22,144 bases of DNA. Source: JBFGCM01 sp041581135. Lineage in GTDB: Bacteria; Actinomycetota; Acidimicrobiia; Spongiisociales; UBA5794. Below the pieces are notes generated by a model. It ran no database searches, was not told the DNA's origin, and was given only the letters and a program-made list of their open reading frames with translations. The stretch covers positions 1 through 22,144 of the forward strand of contig JBFGCM010000065.1 of the NCBI GenBank assembly GCA_041581135.1, written 5' to 3'. Both the position numbers and the translations under genes were made by a program. Positions 1 to 8,192 of this stretch are shown piece by piece (within the stretch, counting starts at the first letter, position 1; the number at the start of each line of letters is the position of its first letter).

Positions 1-1079
1 AATACGTCGCCGGTGAGGTCGAACATCCCTTCGACAACGCTCACGAGGGGGAAGTAGGCGGCCACTGCGTTGGCGTCCACGCCATAGTCGTGCTTCTTCT
101 GCTGGTTGTGATAGAAGGACCAGTCCCACGCCGACAGGGCTTCCCCGGGGTGGTCCCGACCGAACAGCTCGGTCACGACTTCCCGCTCTTCGGCGGCCTT
201 CTTCTCGAGCCCCGGCGAGATGCTGTGGTAGAAGTCCACGACCGTGTCGGGCTCCTTGGCCATTTTCACTTCCATGGCGTAATGGGCCCAGGTGGGGTAG
301 CCGAGGATCGTGGCGATCCGGTTGCGGACCTCGACGGCCTCGGCAAGCAGCGGCCGGTTCTCGTCGGCCGCTCGGTTCCAGAATTTGAACTGCATACGCC
401 GGCGCAGATCCCGGTCGGCCGCCTGCTCCATGAACGGCACGTACTCCGGGTAGTCCATCGAGACGCGATGGGTGTCCGGAGCGTCACCGGGCCGCAACGT
501 GGCGATGTACTCCTCCGGCAGCCCCTCCATTTGTTCGCGGGTGAGATCCAGGTGGTCTTCCCACTCGTCGAGGTTGCGGCCGAACTCCACTTGCAGCTCG
601 ATGAGACGATCCTGCAGTCGCTGCAGCTCGTCACGGGCGGCTTCGTCCAATTCGTGGCCGGCGCGACGGAAGTCACGCATCCAGAAGTCGACGAGCCGCT
701 TCCGGTCGGCGGGGAGGGTTGCCGCCGCGTCTGATTCGGCGAACCGCTTGACCGCCGCATACAGGTCGCTGCGGAACATCAGGTCGTTGCCCCACTTGCT
801 GAGCAGCTCTTCCATCGCGGTACCCCGTTCCCGCACCTCCGGATCGGGATGTACCCGCGCCATGAAGGCCCCACGTCCATAGCTGTCGGACACCACCGTG
901 GTGGCATGCTCGAGCGTGGCCATGATCGCCTCCCAGCTGGTCGCAGCCGCAGTGGCTACGGCGTCGACGAGCGCGTCGGCCGCACGGATGGCCTCCTTGG
1001 TGACCGCTTCGACGACATCGGCGGTCACCGCCGAGTAGTCGGGCACGGCGGGGTGGTCCGGGTGGGTGGGGACGGTCAT
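1..1079 (-). CDS. M3 family oligopeptidase (thimet oligopeptidase/PepF-like), N-terminal part
   Basis: The gene runs off the left edge, so only about the first 359 residues are visible. The family consists of cytosolic zinc metallopeptidases that cut short peptides inside a deep channel. The visible part is the helical N-terminal half, with stretches such as LQDRLIELQVEFGRNLDEWED and YPTWAHYAMEVKMAKEP that are typical of M3 peptidases. The HExxH zinc motif normally lies around residues 450-500 and is therefore outside the window. The ATG start at 1079 is preceded by AGGAAG at good ribosome-binding distance. The gene begins 34 bases after the stop of the membrane phosphatase-fold gene on the same strand, so it is probably the last gene of that operon. 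The family call is firm. The exact subfamily is not resolvable without the catalytic half. Confidence 0.88.
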   Translation of the reverse strand, partial: MTVPTHPDHPAVPDYSAVTADVVEAVTKEAIRAADALVDAVATAAATSWEAIMATLEHATTVVSDSYGRGAFMARVHPDPEVRERGTAMEELLSKWGNDLMFRSDLYAAVKRFAESDAAATLPADRKRLVDFWMRDFRRAGHELDEAARDELQRLQDRLIELQVEFGRNLDEWEDHLDLTREQMEGLPEEYIATLRPGDAPDTHRVSMDYPEYVPFMEQAADRDLRRRMQFKFWNRAADENRPLLAEAVEVRNRIATILGYPTWAHYAMEVKMAKEPDTVVDFYHSISPGLEKKAAEEREVVTELFGRDHPGEALSAWDWSFYHNQQKKHDYGVDANAVAAYFPLVSVVEGMFDLTGDV

Positions 1080-1113
1080 GGCGTTGCTTCCTACGCTTGG
1101 ACGGACGGTTGGG

Positions 1114-2070
1114 TCACTTGGCGAGGGCGATGGTCACTTTGAGGGGGCGGTGGTCACTCCCCAGCAGCGGCCCGGTGCTGCGAGCCACCGTGGTGAGCTC
1201 GTCCGAGACGAGCACGTGGTCGATGGGGACCGCAGCCCAGGGACGGTCACCCGGCCAGGTCGGTTGCAGACCATAGCCTCGCTGCGTGTTGGTGAGGTCG
1301 CCGATGCGCTGCAAGGTGCGAAACGCGTGGCTCCACGGCGTGGCGTTGAGGTCGCCGACGACGACGACGGGGCCCATCTGGGAGCTTGCCAACAACGCGA
1401 CGCGCTCCAGCGCCGCGTCCCGTTGTTCTGCGTTCTCCCGGTTGGTGGGGGCGGGCGGATGCACCGCGATCACCGTCGTGGACTCACCACCCACCTGCAC
1501 GACGGCCGTGACCACCTGTACCCCTTCGAGGGTGGTCACCTCGAAGTTCTCAACGGGCTCCTTGGACAGCAGGGTGACCCCGAAGGAGCGACGCGCGGTC
1601 CGCCCCACGGCGATGTGGTAGTCCATGTCGGACCGGCGTACGGCGTCCTCCCAGTCGGTGCTGCTCTCGGACAGCACGACGAGATCGGCGTCCTGCGCCA
1701 GGAGGTACGCCATCACGGCACCGCGGTCGGGGTTTCCGGCCTGCACGTTGAAGGCGACGATCTCGAGGTCGTCGCTGCGGCCGTCGGGCTGGTTGGCGAA
1801 GAACAACGGGAACATGACGATGACGTTGAGCAGCGCCGCCCCGAAGAAGACAAAGCTGACGGTGCGCCCGTAGATGATTCCGTAGACGATGCCCACGATC
1901 ACGAGCACGATGGTGTATTGGGCGCGGAAGCTGCCAAAGACATCGAACAACCAATAGAGCGATCCGAAGAACCCCAGGACCGTGCCGAGGGCGGCGGTCA
2001 CCCCGGCCACCATGAGGATGGTGCCGAGGCCGATGCGGAAGACCTTCTGGAAGATCTCGTTAGCCGTCAT
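1114..2070 (-). CDS. Membrane-anchored endonuclease/exonuclease/phosphatase-fold protein
   Basis: This 318-residue protein has about three hydrophobic membrane segments (roughly residues 11-40, 50-68 and 70-92), followed by an EEP (DNase I-like) catalytic domain. Family motifs are visible: N108 in AFNVQ, E135 in LSESS, H204 in AVHPP, the GDLNATPWS block at 239-247 with D240 and N242, D284-H285, and the closing GSDHRPL with D306-H307. These are the metal-binding and catalytic residues of the fold, so the enzyme should be an active metal-dependent phosphoesterase. The domain probably faces outward, but this is inferred. The ATG at 2070 lies inside the last codons of the upstream lipoprotein gene (11-base overlap), which implies translational coupling. 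A longer in-frame extension to 2202 would lie within that gene and is rejected. The substrate (nucleic acid, phosphoinositide or other phosphodiester) is unknown. Confidence 0.85.
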   Translation of the reverse strand: MTANEIFQKVFRIGLGTILMVAGVTAALGTVLGFFGSLYWLFDVFGSFRAQYTIVLVIVGIVYGIIYGRTVSFVFFGAALLNVIVMFPLFFANQPDGRSDDLEIVAFNVQAGNPDRGAVMAYLLAQDADLVVLSESSTDWEDAVRRSDMDYHIAVGRTARRSFGVTLLSKEPVENFEVTTLEGVQVVTAVVQVGGESTTVIAVHPPAPTNRENAEQRDAALERVALLASSQMGPVVVVGDLNATPWSHAFRTLQRIGDLTNTQRGYGLQPTWPGDRPWAAVPIDHVLVSDELTTVARSTGPLLGSDHRPLKVTIALAK

Positions 2071-3565
2071 ATGCGTAGAAGTAGCCGTCCCGAGCCCCGA
2101 CGTAGAGTCGACCGTCCCAGACCGCGGGCGTGGACTCGATGCACCCGCCGCCTTGGTGTGGGATCTCCCAGAGGCGCTGAGGAGCCTCCGGAGCGGACAC
2201 ATCGTAGGCGCGTATCGCCGGGGACTCGAAGCAGGACACCGCCAGGATCAACGTGTCGGCAACGATCACCGGCGATGACCAGGCCGACACACCGACATCG
2301 TCACGCCACAGGACCTCGCCCGTGGCGGTGTCGACGGCCAGCAAGTCACCGGGATTGGTGGCGGCGTACAGGACGTCTCCGTGGAGGGCGGGCGTGGCCC
2401 AGATGCCGCCGGCCACGCCATTTGCGGAGGGCACCGCCAGGCTCCACACCACCGGATCCTCGGGGAGCGACGGGTCGAGTTTGACGAGCTGGCCCACCTC
2501 GCCCCCGCGGCGGGTGGCCAGGTCGATCTCCACCCCCACGTACAGCATGCCGTCGCCGTCCAACACGGGCGTGGCGTCGATGTCATCACCGGCCCAGAAG
2601 TCGAACACCACCGGAGCCTCACCCTCGACGATGCGAGACGTGTCGAGGCCGACCACCCTGCCCGCCGATGTGGTGAAGTAGGCACGGTCCTCATACACCG
2701 CGATGGAGCTCTCGATGCTCTGTTGCCTGCCCACGGCGCTCAGCAGCTCCGGCGTCCAGGCCGGCATGGAGAAGACGACTTCGGGGGCAACGGTCACACC
2801 TCCATCATCGGCGTACCCACGGTTGAGCTTGATGGCGAAGAACCAGCTGTTCTCGCCTCCCACATACATGACGTCGTCCACGATGACAGCATTGGAGTCC
2901 CAATCGTTGTTCCACATCCCGTCCACCGAGGACGACTCCAAGGACCAGAGCAGGCGAGGCTCGGGTTGATCGAGCGCGATGATGCGAAAGCGGGGGTCGC
3001 GGCTGCCGGAGTAGAGCAGTGGGAACCCGTCGGGGTCGAGCGTCACAGAGCCCTTCACGATGTCGCCCATGGGGAAATCGGGGCGGGTGCGTTCACCGGT
3101 GGCGGCGTCGAGGAAGTGAATGGCTTTGTCGTATGCCCCGAAGATCACTTCGGTGACCCCATCGGAGCGCTTCCACACCACCGGTTGACCGGTCCAACCC
3201 GAGCCGCACCACACCTTGTCTTCGCCCCCCACCGAGGACACGCCACACATCGGCGTCTGCGGGAACCGCCAATCCAGGGTCGGTGCCTCCAGGCGGGGCC
3301 CGGTGCCGTAGAACGTGCGGGTGGGGTTGCCGCGGAACATCGTCAGCCCGGGCACGACGCCCCACGGACGTCCCACGGAGTTCGGCGGCTCGGGAGGCGG
3401 CGGCGTGGTGGTGGTCGTCGGGGCGGGCATGGACGTGGTGGTGACGGGGAGGGCCTCGGCCGCCGGCGCCGGTTGGGTGTCGGGCACCGCCGCAGGCGCG
3501 TCGACCCCGCTCACACACGAGGAGAGCAGCATGGAGAGGGCGAGGAGGGCTGCGGCAGGTCGCAC
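2060..3565 (-). CDS. PQQ-like beta-propeller lipoprotein
   Basis: This is a 501-residue exported protein. The N-terminus has a short hydrophobic segment ending in a lipobox (LLSSC, Cys17), so it should be a surface lipoprotein. A proline/threonine-rich linker follows to about residue 65. The rest is a series of propeller blades with the repeated pattern of aromatic/acidic turns seen in PQQ-binding-like and BamB-type repeats, for example VYGDxxYAA-like strands, LLAVDTATGEVLWR and the final LYVGARDGYFYAYDG. Such proteins act as binding scaffolds or, when they hold PQQ, as dehydrogenases; no calcium/PQQ signature can be assigned here. The GTG start fits a leaderless arrangement: TACACT at 3574-3579 on the minus strand sits 8 bases before it. 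It is the first gene of a three-gene minus-strand unit. Confidence 0.82.
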   Translation of the reverse strand: MRPAAALLALSMLLSSCVSGVDAPAAVPDTQPAPAAEALPVTTTSMPAPTTTTTPPPPEPPNSVGRPWGVVPGLTMFRGNPTRTFYGTGPRLEAPTLDWRFPQTPMCGVSSVGGEDKVWCGSGWTGQPVVWKRSDGVTEVIFGAYDKAIHFLDAATGERTRPDFPMGDIVKGSVTLDPDGFPLLYSGSRDPRFRIIALDQPEPRLLWSLESSSVDGMWNNDWDSNAVIVDDVMYVGGENSWFFAIKLNRGYADDGGVTVAPEVVFSMPAWTPELLSAVGRQQSIESSIAVYEDRAYFTTSAGRVVGLDTSRIVEGEAPVVFDFWAGDDIDATPVLDGDGMLYVGVEIDLATRRGGEVGQLVKLDPSLPEDPVVWSLAVPSANGVAGGIWATPALHGDVLYAATNPGDLLAVDTATGEVLWRDDVGVSAWSSPVIVADTLILAVSCFESPAIRAYDVSAPEAPQRLWEIPHQGGGCIESTPAVWDGRLYVGARDGYFYAYDG

Positions 3566-3573
3566 GCAGTGCG

Positions 3574-3579
3574 AGTGTA
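3574..3579 (-). promoter_or_regulatory. Leaderless -10 box TACACT
   Basis: TACACT is followed by 8 bases and the GTG at 3565, the layout of a leaderless actinobacterial transcript. No convincing -35 is seen. This site supports the chosen start of the propeller lipoprotein. Confidence 0.5.
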
Positions 3580-3615
3580 GGCCCCGATAGCACTAGTGAG
3601 AATGACTGCGGCCCC

Positions 3616-3621
3616 TAGCCT
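3616..3621 (+). promoter_or_regulatory. Leaderless -10 box TAGCCT
   Basis: TAGCCT is followed by 7 bases and ATG at 3629. It points to this ATG rather than the upstream GTG at 3596 or ATG at 3602, because transcription would start at or near 3629. Confidence 0.5.
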
Positions 3622-3628
3622 CTCTGCC

Positions 3629-4495
3629 ATGTGGCTCGACCGTATCGTCATGGCGCGCCGGTTCTGGCACCGCTTCAGCGCCGCCGATCCCGGTTTGATG
3701 GCAGCAGCGGTGGCCTTCAACACATTCTTTGCGTTGGTGCCCGCCGCCCTGGGTCTGGCCACCGTGGCCTCGCTGATCGGCCGCGACCAAGAGGCGGTCC
3801 GCCGCACCCGCACCACCCTCGAGGCCGTGGTGCCGCCGGACGTGGCCGAGTTCTTCGTCGACACGCTGTTGGACGTCAACGACCTCGTGGCCGGCCAGCG
3901 TGGGCTCATCGTGGTGGTGTCGATGGTGATCGCTTTGTGGAGCGGGTCACGCGGCGTGCGTGCGCTCCAGCGGGCTCTGGGCAATGTGGAGCACCTCTCA
4001 GAGCGGCGCTGGGGGCCTCGGGTCCGCCTCATCGGCATCGGCCTGACATTGTTGGGAGCCACGGCATTCATCCTGGTGTCCTATCTCATGGTGGCCGGGA
4101 CCACCGCGGTGGACTTCCTCATCGAGCTCACCGGGTTCGAGGCGTTTCGGATTGCCAGCGTCCTCGTGGGTCTGCCCGCCGCGGCCTTCGGCTTGTTTCT
4201 GTTCTTGTACGCCGTGTACCGCTGGGGGCCGCCGCAGTCGGTGCCTCGGCCGGCGGTGAGCGCCGCAGTGGCGACCTTCGGCGTCGGCGTGCTGAGTGCC
4301 GGGTTCGGGTTCTACCTGGCCACGTTCCCCATTGGTTCGACGTTCGGCGTGCTGGGCACCGTCGCCGTTTCCCTGCTGTGGCTGTACCTGACCGTGTATG
4401 TCGTGTTGCTCACGGCCGCCGGCGTCGGCTTCGCTTCCCGCTACTTCGGTGGCGAAGAGTGGAGCGAGACCGAACCGCTCGTGCCGCAAAGCTGA
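3629..4495 (+). CDS. YihY/virulence factor BrkB family membrane protein
   Basis: This 288-residue inner-membrane protein has about six transmembrane helices. The N-terminal LMAAAVAFNTFFALVPAAL segment is the hallmark of the YihY/BrkB family (formerly misnamed RNase BN). Further family segments are the WSGSRGVRALQRALGNVE stretch after helix 2 and the C-terminal FGVLGTVAVSLLWLYLTVYVVLLTAAG. The molecular role of the family is not established; some members have been linked to transport or serum resistance. It diverges from the lipoprotein gene at 3565 with 63 bases between the two starts, and each start has its own leaderless -10 box. It converges with the M15 peptidase gene, with 38 bases between the stops and no obvious terminator hairpin. 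The family assignment is confident and the function is not. Confidence 0.87.
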   Translation: MWLDRIVMARRFWHRFSAADPGLMAAAVAFNTFFALVPAALGLATVASLIGRDQEAVRRTRTTLEAVVPPDVAEFFVDTLLDVNDLVAGQRGLIVVVSMVIALWSGSRGVRALQRALGNVEHLSERRWGPRVRLIGIGLTLLGATAFILVSYLMVAGTTAVDFLIELTGFEAFRIASVLVGLPAAAFGLFLFLYAVYRWGPPQSVPRPAVSAAVATFGVGVLSAGFGFYLATFPIGSTFGVLGTVAVSLLWLYLTVYVVLLTAAGVGFASRYFGGEEWSETEPLVPQS

Positions 4496-4533
4496 GGCCT
4501 GGCCGCAGGGCGGCTGGACGCACCCATCACGCC

Positions 4534-5586
4534 TCAGTTGCCGGTCGCCGAGAAGTGCTGGTAGTCCTTGATCGAGCTCCAGTACCCACCCCAGAACCAG
4601 GCGATCGAGGTGAACGCCTGCACGACCACGTCTCCGTCGTGGATCATCCCGGGATGGTCACCCGTCCGGTCGACGTAGGCGGCCCCGTCCGGGGGCAACA
4701 CCGTGGTGCCGGAGACGTATGGATTCTGGACCGGGTTGATGTCGATGGCACGACCGTACGCATGCTCGGACCAGGTGCTGGTGCCGGCGATGGTTCGGCA
4801 GTTGTGGGCCGACGTGTTGTTGGCCTCCATCGATGCGTTGTCATCACCGTCGAAGACGCTCACGATGTCCATTCGCTGGATCGGGAACCCGGCTCGGAAG
4901 AGTTGCTCGAACACCGCGACCACGTCTTCGGCATAGCCGGCGTGGACGATCAGCTCCCCGACGGTCACCACCCCCTGGAAGTCCCAGTGGGCGAGCGTCA
5001 ACAGCCGGAGGTCGGCCAGGGCCACCGGGCAACCGCTGTGCCACTCGGGCGCCATCCGCTCTGCGGTGGCGTCGTCGATCTCGCTGATCGTCCCCCAATA
5101 CGGCGCGGGCGCCAGGCTGGTGGTCGGCGTCGGCACGGTCGGGTCGCGATGTGGCGGAGTTGCGACCGGTGCCGATACCGCATTGCCCGTTGCCGGTGCG
5201 GCCCCTGGGCCGGCGGCCTCCACAGGTGGCGGGATCGTGACCGGCACGTCCTCCGCCGGTGCCGTCGTGGTGACCGGCGCATTCGGCGTCGTCGGAGCAT
5301 CAGTCGTGGTCGGTCCGATCGGAGCCGTGGTTGCGGGCTCTGCGGCCCGGGTGGTCGACGTGGAACGAGGTTCGAAAGTGTCCGGTGCGGCCGCAGCGGA
5401 GCTCGAGCCCGAGGCGAGGTCCGGCGCACGGACGAGGTGGGGAGCCGGCGACGTCGCCGGAGGGGTTGCGGTGGCGCCGATGCCGGCCGAACAGCCGGCG
5501 GCAAGCAGCGCCATCGCGACCATCGTGGCGGTTCTGTGGCGGGAGCGGACCCGCCGTTCCACCGAGGGACCGGTGTTCCTGCTCAC
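4534..5586 (-). CDS. M15 family D,D-carboxypeptidase-like lipoprotein
   Basis: This 350-residue exported protein begins with a basic stretch and a hydrophobic segment ending in a lipobox (LLAAGC, Cys32). A long low-complexity Ala/Pro/Thr/Val linker runs to about residue 160, probably spanning the cell wall. The C-terminal third carries the zinc-peptidase signature S273-E-H275-x6-D282 (in SEHAYGRAIDIN) and the third ligand H344 in DYQHFS. This matches VanY/D-alanyl-D-alanine carboxypeptidase-like M15 enzymes acting on peptidoglycan stem peptides. C186 and C263 could form a disulfide. The GTG start lies 6 bases after TATCGT on the minus strand, a leaderless arrangement. The catalytic residues are intact, so activity is expected. 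Whether it acts as carboxypeptidase or endopeptidase cannot be read from sequence. Confidence 0.87.
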   Translation of the reverse strand: MSRNTGPSVERRVRSRHRTATMVAMALLAAGCSAGIGATATPPATSPAPHLVRAPDLASGSSSAAAAPDTFEPRSTSTTRAAEPATTAPIGPTTTDAPTTPNAPVTTTAPAEDVPVTIPPPVEAAGPGAAPATGNAVSAPVATPPHRDPTVPTPTTSLAPAPYWGTISEIDDATAERMAPEWHSGCPVALADLRLLTLAHWDFQGVVTVGELIVHAGYAEDVVAVFEQLFRAGFPIQRMDIVSVFDGDDNASMEANNTSAHNCRTIAGTSTWSEHAYGRAIDINPVQNPYVSGTTVLPPDGAAYVDRTGDHPGMIHDGDVVVQAFTSIAWFWGGYWSSIKDYQHFSATGN

Positions 5587-5592
5587 CGCGCG

Positions 5593-5598
5593 ACGATA
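5593..5598 (-). promoter_or_regulatory. Leaderless -10 box TATCGT
   Basis: TATCGT is followed by 6 bases and the GTG at 5586. The 87 bases between 5587 and 5673 hold this element and no other gene. Confidence 0.45.
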
Positions 5599-5673
5599 GC
5601 GCCGCTCACCTCCGATGACGTCGGCGCCGCGAAGGCTTCGATCAGTGCGCCGAGGGAATCGTCCTCGGAGAGC

Positions 5674-6513
5674 TCAGACCAGCGCCAGCACTCGGCAGGG
5701 CGATCCCGAACCGTCCTCCCATGGAATGGCACCGATGAACGCCCGTCCTCCGGCGGCGGGTACGGCGTCGAGGTTGGCGAGGCTCTCGATCCCGTACCGG
5801 CCGGAGGCCAGGAAGCCGAAATGCACGGCGAAGTCGGCCGAGTTGCCCGGATCGAGGCTCATGGTGTCCACGGCGATGCCCACGATGTTGCGGTGCGTGA
5901 CCAGCCAGTCGGCCGCATCGAAGCTGAACCCGGGGAAGTTGAGGTCGGGAAAACCGACGCCTCCCCGGAACTCATCCCCGTCGTCGACCTTCTCGGCCCA
6001 TCCCGAGTTCATGGCCACAAGGGCTCGCCGCGGGATGCGACCGTGAGCGTCCTCGTACGCGAGCAGGTCATCGACCTCCACCGTGGCATTGGGGTCGGCC
6101 GATGCCTTGTCCTTGATGTCGATGACGGCAAGCGGCGCCACCAGGTCGGCCACCTCGAGCTGATCCACGAGCGGCATCCCTTGGGAGAAGTGACCGGGGG
6201 TGTCGATGTGAGTGCCGATATGCTCCAAGACCGTCCACTCCTTGCTGAAGAAGCCGTCCGGGTCGTAGTCGAAGATGACCTCGTCGAACAAGGCCTGGGG
6301 GCCGAAGAACGACGGGAACGACTTCACGAGCCGGTGGGTCAGATCGACGACTGTGCGACCCGGAGGTACGGCCAACGCAGTCGCTGCCGGCCCGGCAGCC
6401 GCCACAGCAGCGCCGGCAACCGTCGCCGCCGCAGCCGCCTTGACGAAACTGCGGCGATCCAGTCCATGAGTCTGATGGTGGTGGTGTCCGTTCGAGATGT
6501 CTGCAACGCACAT
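5674..6513 (-). CDS. Tat-exported cyclase family protein (kynurenine formamidase-like)
   Basis: This 279-residue protein has a twin-arginine signal (DRRSFVK, R20-R21) followed by an Ala-rich hydrophobic segment to about residue 48, so a folded metalloenzyme is probably exported. The mature part is a cyclase/KynB-type domain. It carries the metal-binding signature H98-x-G-T-H102-x-D104-x3-H108-F, as in arylformamidases and isatin hydrolases, which hydrolyse amide or ring bonds using Zn or Mn. The segment before the Tat motif contains an unusual His cluster (residues 10-13 and 16). The ATG at 6513 is preceded by a strong GAGGAGGG ribosome-binding site; an upstream extension to 6681 overlaps the divergent gene and is rejected. 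Export of a cyclase-family enzyme argues against a simple role in cytosolic tryptophan catabolism. The substrate is unknown. Confidence 0.85.
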   Translation of the reverse strand: MCVADISNGHHHHQTHGLDRRSFVKAAAAATVAGAAVAAAGPAATALAVPPGRTVVDLTHRLVKSFPSFFGPQALFDEVIFDYDPDGFFSKEWTVLEHIGTHIDTPGHFSQGMPLVDQLEVADLVAPLAVIDIKDKASADPNATVEVDDLLAYEDAHGRIPRRALVAMNSGWAEKVDDGDEFRGGVGFPDLNFPGFSFDAADWLVTHRNIVGIAVDTMSLDPGNSADFAVHFGFLASGRYGIESLANLDAVPAAGGRAFIGAIPWEDGSGSPCRVLALV

Positions 6514-6591
6514 CGTCGCTCCCTCCTCGCGTCTCGCTACACCGTACCGATCCACGCACCACCGATGAGCGAGTCTGCGGCCATGCCGGGG

Positions 6592-6597
6592 TACGCT
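6592..6597 (+). promoter_or_regulatory. Leaderless -10 box TACGCT
   Basis: TACGCT is followed by 8 bases and the ATG at 6606. The box lies in the 92-base space shared with the divergent cyclase gene. Confidence 0.5.
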
Positions 6598-6605
6598 GCG
6601 GTGCC

Positions 6606-7274
6606 ATGAGCGAAGCCCCCGACGCTGCGTCACCCCCGAGCGACCGCGCCACCGTGCGTCGTCTGGGGGAGCGAGGGGCATACGACCGGGCCACCATCGA
6701 CGCCATCCTGGACGAGGCGCTCATCTGTCATGTCGGTTTCGTCCACGACGGCACTCCGGTGGTGATCCCCACCATTCACGCCCGGCGCGGTGACACCCTC
6801 TACGTGCACGGGTCGGTGGCCAGCCGCATGTTGCGTTCCATCAAGGGAGGCGCCCCGGTGTGCGTCACGGTGACCCTCGTCGACGGCATCGTGCTGGCGA
6901 GGTCGCACTTCCACTCGTCGATGAACTACCGCTCCGTGATGGTGTTCGGCGAGGCACGGGAGGTGACCGATGCCGACGAGAAGCTCGTCGCGTTCGAGGC
7001 CGTGGTCGAGCACGTGGCGCGCGGGAGGTGGGACGACGGCCGGGCGCCCACCGACGCCGAGGCGCGGCAGACCACCATCGTGGCCGTACCCCTGGACGAG
7101 GCATCGGCCAAGGTCCGGACCGGGCCACCCGGCGACGACGAGGAGGACTACGCACTGCCGCTGTGGGGCGGCGTCGTGCCACTGCGGATGGTCGCCGATG
7201 CCGGGATCCCCGACGAGCGGGTGCACCCCGGTGTGGCGACGCCGTCGTACGTCGTGGACTATCGCCGGCCGTGA
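6606..7274 (+). CDS. Pyridoxamine 5'-phosphate oxidase family (flavin-binding split-barrel) protein
   Basis: This 222-residue protein has the FMN-binding split-barrel pattern of the PNPOx-like family. An N-terminal helix (YDRATIDAILDEA) is followed by a strand (CHVGFVHDGTPVVIPTIHARRGDTLYVHGS). Next are the SRMLRSIKGGAPVCVTVTLVDG region and the characteristic HFHSSMNYRSVMVFGEAREV segment. Members of this subgroup bind flavin or F420-like cofactors or haem, and many have unknown substrates, so pyridoxine metabolism should not be assumed. The ATG sits 8 bases after TACGCT. The stop codon overlaps the GTG start of murI by four bases (GTGA), so the two genes are translationally coupled, although no functional link to glutamate racemase is known to me. 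Confidence 0.85.
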   Translation: MSEAPDAASPPSDRATVRRLGERGAYDRATIDAILDEALICHVGFVHDGTPVVIPTIHARRGDTLYVHGSVASRMLRSIKGGAPVCVTVTLVDGIVLARSHFHSSMNYRSVMVFGEAREVTDADEKLVAFEAVVEHVARGRWDDGRAPTDAEARQTTIVAVPLDEASAKVRTGPPGDDEEDYALPLWGGVVPLRMVADAGIPDERVHPGVATPSYVVDYRRP

Positions 7275-8056
7275 GCGTCGGGATCTTCGACTCCGGTGTG
7301 GGCGGCCTCTCGGTCCTGGAACAGGTGGTCGCGCTCATGGGCGATCAAGCGATCACCTACGTCGCCGACCAGGCATGGGCCCCGTACGGCGAGCGCTCTC
7401 TGGGTGACGTCCGCCGGCGGTCGGTAGCCATCACCCGCCACCTGATCGCCGAGGGTGCCGAGGTGGTGGTGCTCGCCTGCAACAGCGCATCGGCTGCAGC
7501 ACTCCACCACCTGCGAGCCGAGTTTCCCGAGGTGCCGTTCGTGGGGATGGAGCCGGCGGTGAAGCCGGCCGCACTCTCCACCGCCTCCGGCGTGATCGGG
7601 GTGATGGCCACCACGGCGACGTTCCAGGGCGAGCTGTTCGCCACCGTGGTCGACCGCCATGCCACCGACGTGAGGGTGGTCACGCAGGCCTGTCCCGGGT
7701 TGGCCGCGATGGTCGAGGACGGCCTGGTGTCCGGTCCGGTGGCCACTGCGGCCGTGGCGAACTTCGTCCGGCCGTTGCTGGACGCCGGGGCCGATGTCAT
7801 CGCTCTCGGTTGCACCCACTACACCTTTCTGGCGCCGATCGTGCGTGACATCGCCGGGCCGGCGGTTCGAGTCATCGACCCGGCTCCGGCCGTGGCCCGA
7901 CAGGTGCAGCGCATGGTGCAGGAGCCTCGTCCCGGAGGCGTGCAGCTCACCACCACCGGTGTGCCCGGGGAGCTGGCGGCGGCGCTTGCCCGCCTCGTAC
8001 CCTCGCTGGCACGGACGGACGTTGCGCACGTCGTCGTCGGGAGCGCCGTGGCATGA
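7271..8056 (+). CDS. murI: Glutamate racemase
   Basis: This 261-residue cytosolic enzyme converts L- to D-glutamate for peptidoglycan stem peptides. The family motifs are complete: the N-terminal GIFDSGVGGLSV (D7, S8), the first catalytic cysteine C70 in LACNSAS, and the second catalytic pair C181 and H183 in GCTHYTF. The length matches the usual 260-290 residues. The start is a GTG overlapping the stop of the flavin-type gene by four bases. No other cell-wall gene is adjacent, although an M15 peptidase lies about 2 kb upstream on the other strand. Confidence is high. Confidence 0.96.
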   Translation: MSVGIFDSGVGGLSVLEQVVALMGDQAITYVADQAWAPYGERSLGDVRRRSVAITRHLIAEGAEVVVLACNSASAAALHHLRAEFPEVPFVGMEPAVKPAALSTASGVIGVMATTATFQGELFATVVDRHATDVRVVTQACPGLAAMVEDGLVSGPVATAAVANFVRPLLDAGADVIALGCTHYTFLAPIVRDIAGPAVRVIDPAPAVARQVQRMVQEPRPGGVQLTTTGVPGELAAALARLVPSLARTDVAHVVVGSAVA

Positions 8057-8105
8057 GCGGTCCGAGCTAGTCCTCCCCTGCGTTCTCGGTTACCATGCGA
8101 CGGCT

Positions 8106-8146
8106 CGGGCACCTCCGGCGAATCGCCGGCATCTGCCCGTCCGGGC
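8106..8146 (+). other. Nested inverted repeats after murI / before the sulfate-activation gene
   Basis: CGGGCA (8106-8111) can pair with TGCCCG (8134-8139). This encloses a perfect CCGGCG-AAT-CGCCGG hairpin (8115-8129). Alternatively GCCCG (8135-8139) can pair with CGGGC (8142-8146), which excludes the outer stem. No T-run follows. It could be the murI terminator or part of a regulated leader. Confidence 0.45.
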
Positions 8147-8171
8147 TCTAGCCATGGCCACCAGTAGTAGT

Positions 8172-8192
8172 TATAGTGCGCGCTCTGCGCGC
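8172..8192 (+). promoter_or_regulatory. Candidate -10 TATAGT followed by a GCGCGC hairpin
   Basis: TATAGT (8172-8177) resembles a strong -10 box. It is directly followed by GCGCGC-TCT-GCGCGC (8178-8192), which would lie at the 5' end of the sulfate-activation transcript. An alternative -10, TACCAT, lies at 8091-8096 and would place the nested repeats inside the leader. Confidence 0.4.

Noticed and set aside
1066..2484. A 472-residue plus-strand open frame
   Set aside because: It lies antisense to the phosphatase-fold and propeller genes, which both have clear motifs and coupled starts.
3631..6609. A 992-residue plus-strand open frame
   Set aside because: It is a GC-driven open frame that crosses the membrane protein gene in another frame and runs antisense to two well-supported genes (M15 peptidase and cyclase). 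Its translation is Arg/Gly-rich without any domain.
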